DNA from: Aquificaceae bacterium
GTDB lineage: Bacteria > Aquificota > Aquificia > Aquificales > Aquificaceae
Direction: 5' to 3'
Length of the DNA: 7,698 bases
Assembly: GCA_025057245.1 (NCBI GenBank)
Contig: JANWYC010000042.1
Coordinates: forward strand, 1 to 7,698
Positions 6,401 to 7,698 of the stretch are shown here, piece after piece. The notes beneath the pieces are model-generated. The model did no database searches and was not told the origin of the DNA. It saw only the letters and a list, made by a program, of their open reading frames with translations. The translations under genes were made by a program, and so were the position numbers. The first letter of the stretch is position 1; every line of letters begins with the position of its first letter.

Positions 6401-7198
6401 TTACCTACTCAGCTTGATCCTCGCTCTGGTAGCCTCTTCAGATTGTGGATACTCTTTAACTATGCTTTCAAACATCTCCCTCGCCCTTTTACTCTCTCCC
6501 TTCTGCTCGTAATACAGTCCTAGCTGATACAGAACCGCTGGCATTTTGTTGCAGTCTACCATCTCCCTTCTTTGACATCTCTCCACCATGGTTAACCAGA
6601 CCGCCTCAGCCTTTGCGAGCTCCTTCATGTCCCTGTATATGACACCTAACCATAAATAGGCATTATCGGTGAGTGGTGTTTTGGGATATTTCTTTATAAA
6701 CTCTATAAACTTCTCCTTTGCTTGGTTTAGTTGCTTAAGTTGGTAAAGTTGGAATGCTTCGTTATACTCTTTCTGATAGTCTTCATGATAGAGTAATTGC
6801 TCTTGTCTTTGTTTTGTATCTATCTTAGATGGAGGTTCCTGTCTTTGCTGGGCCTCCAGCGTAGATGGAGGTTCTTGTCTTTGCGGAGCTTCTGCTAGTT
6901 GCTGTGGCTTTTCCTGTTTAGGCTCTGGGACTTTCACAGGAGCTTCTTGACCGACTCCTCCTCTCATCTTAAGCTTTTCCACTTCAAGCCTAACACCTGC
7001 TAAATTCTCGGAGAGAGTATCTATCCTACCCTCCGCTCTAAGGTTTCTCTCTTCAAGTATGTTCTGTTTTTCCTCGAGCTTGGCTATTCTGTTTTCAATA
7101 CTTGCCATCCTTTTCTCAAAGTCTTCCTTTGTAACCGCACCACAAGAGGCAACTGAAACTCCCGCAAGAATCACGGTAATAAAAATTCTTTTACTCAT
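6401..7198 (-). CDS. CpoB/YbgF-like lipoprotein: coiled coil plus TPR repeats
   Basis: The 265-residue product begins with a lipoprotein signal (K3-R4, hydrophobic core, lipobox V-A-S-C with C19 as the lipid site). Residue 20 is Gly, compatible with outer-membrane sorting by the E. coli rule. Residues 24-78 form a heptad-like coiled coil. Residues 80-137 are a Pro/Gln-rich linker with a 12-residue repeat. Residues 141-265 contain three TPR-like repeats (YNEAFQLYQLKQLNQA; YLWLGVIYRD; YQLGLYYEQKGESKRA) ending in YPQSEEA-type turns, as in YbgF/CpoB. In E. coli CpoB works with Tol-Pal and PBP1B to couple peptidoglycan synthesis to outer-membrane constriction; the same role here is inferred. Unlike E. 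coli CpoB, which is a soluble periplasmic protein, this one is a predicted lipoprotein. The loop between repeats 2 and 3 is extended and holds C208 and C216, a possible disulfide. It appears to be the first gene of the operon. Confidence 0.82.
   Translation of the reverse strand: MSKRIFITVILAGVSVASCGAVTKEDFEKRMASIENRIAKLEEKQNILEERNLRAEGRIDTLSENLAGVRLEVEKLKMRGGVGQEAPVKVPEPKQEKPQQLAEAPQRQEPPSTLEAQQRQEPPSKIDTKQRQEQLLYHEDYQKEYNEAFQLYQLKQLNQAKEKFIEFIKKYPKTPLTDNAYLWLGVIYRDMKELAKAEAVWLTMVERCQRREMVDCNKMPAVLYQLGLYYEQKGESKRAREMFESIVKEYPQSEEATRARIKLSR
6790..6897 (-). repeat. Three-unit 36-bp tandem repeat in the lipoprotein linker
   Basis: Units begin at about 6790, 6826 and 6862 (period 36 bp). Units 2 and 3 share TAGATGGAGGTTC and TGTCTTTG; unit 1 keeps mainly TCTTGTCTTTG. 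On the - strand they encode 12-residue repeats around QRQEPPS, QRQEPPS and QRQEQLL (about residues 104-139). The protein units are phase-matched, which suggests in-frame duplication of a flexible periplasmic spacer between coiled coil and TPR domain. Confidence 0.75.
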
Positions 7199-7206
7199 TT
7201 ACTAGA

Positions 7207-7215
7207 ATTATAACA
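7207..7215 (-). promoter_or_regulatory. Extended -10 promoter element giving a nearly leaderless lipoprotein mRNA
   Basis: On the - strand TGTTATAAT combines a perfect -10 hexamer (TATAAT, 7212-7207) with an upstream TG one base away. No recognisable -35 lies 16-18 bp upstream, which is acceptable for an extended -10 promoter. The expected start point is near 7200, only about two bases before the ATG at 7198. The gene has no well-placed ribosome binding site, which fits a leaderless transcript. Confidence 0.5.
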
Positions 7216-7249
7216 CCTTCACCTTATAAACTGAGTGAGAGATTCAAGT

Positions 7250-7278
7250 AATATAGTCTCCAAGACTTGTCTTGTGAA
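7250..7278 (-). promoter_or_regulatory. Candidate sigma-70-type promoter for the lipoprotein-uppS operon
   Basis: On the - strand TTCACA (7278-7273, 5 of 6 matches to TTGACA) is followed after 17 bp by TATATT (7255-7250, 5 of 6 matches to TATAAT). The expected start near 7243 would give a leader of about 45 bases. That leader carries two adjacent AAGGTG hexamers (7225-7214), too far from the ATG to be an ideal ribosome binding site. Confidence 0.45.
7261..7274. promoter_or_regulatory. Dyad CAAGAC-TT-GTCTTG between the -35 and -10 boxes (possible operator)
   Basis: A perfect inverted repeat with 6-bp arms and a 2-bp centre fills most of the spacer of the predicted promoter and touches the end of its -35 box. 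A protein bound there would block RNA polymerase or reshape the spacer. The arms are short and chance occurrence is possible, so the operator role is inference. Confidence 0.3.
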
Positions 7279-7322
7279 AGTCCTAAACTCTTTGTGGATC
7301 AGGGGTTATAAATTTATCTGAG

Positions 7323-7698
7323 TTAACTTTTACAACCAAATTTAACCTTTAGCCTCTCTTCCACATAGGGATGAACGAGACCCTTCAAACACCCGCAGTA
7401 AGACGCTATATCCCTGACTATTGTGGAGCTTATGTGTATGTAGTCCTGAGATGGCATCATAAAAACCGTTTCAGCTTTTGCCAGCTTGTAATTGTTCATA
7501 GCAATTTGGAGCTCATATTCAAAATCCGTAAAAAGCCTGACGCCCCTGACTATAACCTCAAGCCCTTCTGTTTTCATAAAATCTACCAAAAGACCATCAA
7601 AACCCTTTACTTCTACACCTTCCAAACCTTCCACCATTTTACTGAGCATGGCTACCCTTTCTTCCAGGCTGAACAACAGGCTCTTTCTGGGATTTCTC
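7323..7698 (-). CDS. coaD: Phosphopantetheine adenylyltransferase, C-terminal part (gene runs off the right edge)
   Basis: CoaD transfers AMP from ATP to 4'-phosphopantetheine, the fourth step of coenzyme A synthesis, as a cytoplasmic hexamer. The frame stays open through the window's right edge, so residues upstream of the first visible methionine-like codon belong to the gene. The visible 125 residues begin RNPRKSLLFSLEERVAML, matching the family segment before LEERV. They continue with VEVKGFDGLLVDF, VIVRGVR, DFEYELQIAMNNYKL, VFMMPSQDYIHISST (the ATP-binding I-S-S-T motif) and end in KFGCKS at a TAA. About 35-40 N-terminal residues are missing, including the nucleotidyltransferase T-x-G-H motif. 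The downstream lipoprotein gene is 124 bp away on the same strand. No clear terminator lies between them, so readthrough is possible. Confidence 0.95.
   Translation of the reverse strand, partial: RNPRKSLLFSLEERVAMLSKMVEGLEGVEVKGFDGLLVDFMKTEGLEVIVRGVRLFTDFEYELQIAMNNYKLAKAETVFMMPSQDYIHISSTIVRDIASYCGCLKGLVHPYVEERLKVKFGCKS

Noticed and set aside
7308..7317. Perfect 10-bp palindrome ATAAATTTAT just after coaD
   Set aside because: It is pure A/T, short, has no GC stem or T-run, and is likely to occur by chance in an AT-rich spacer.

Overview
The window looks like chromosomal DNA from a thermophilic Gram-negative bacterium, most likely in the Aquificaceae (Hydrogenobacter, Thermocrinis or Aquifex type). 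This is inferred from moderate GC, heavy use of AGA/AGG and ATA codons, Lys/Glu-rich proteins, a very compact gene layout, and an outer-membrane-type lipoprotein. No rRNA gene or other taxonomic marker is present, so the assignment is provisional.

Layout. Positions 1-1688 (+ strand) hold most of a peptide-type ABC transporter substrate-binding protein whose 5' end lies off the left edge. All other genes are on the - strand. In transcription order (right to left) they are: the C-terminal two thirds of coaD (7323-7698, running off the right edge); a 124-bp intergenic region with candidate promoters; a CpoB/YbgF-like lipoprotein (6401-7198); uppS (5713-6399); cdsA (5019-about 5735); pmbA/tldE (3697-5022); an unrecognised two-helix membrane protein (3081-3695); and an unrecognised cytoplasmic protein with two degenerate receiver-like modules (1681-3084). 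The six genes from 7198 down to 1681 are separated by 1 bp or overlap, so they almost certainly form one operon. The operon ends by overlapping the 3' end of the convergent transporter gene by 8 bp.

How the genes fit together. UppS makes the undecaprenyl carrier for cell-wall and surface polymers. CdsA makes CDP-diacylglycerol for phospholipids. CpoB-like lipoproteins link peptidoglycan synthesis to outer-membrane constriction in proteobacteria. The operon therefore has an envelope-biogenesis theme, with PmbA (half of the TldD/TldE protease) as a passenger or quality-control partner.

The least explained part is the last two genes. They are a small membrane protein with an extracytoplasmic domain and a cytoplasmic helical tail, and a tandem pseudo-receiver protein with long Glu/Pro linkers and a helical C-terminus. 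Their start and stop codons overlap (ATGA), which suggests they are made together. A new envelope-associated signalling or scaffolding pair is the best candidate for something undescribed here, but the function is inference only. The window shows no CRISPR array, tRNA, insertion sequence or sign of horizontal transfer.
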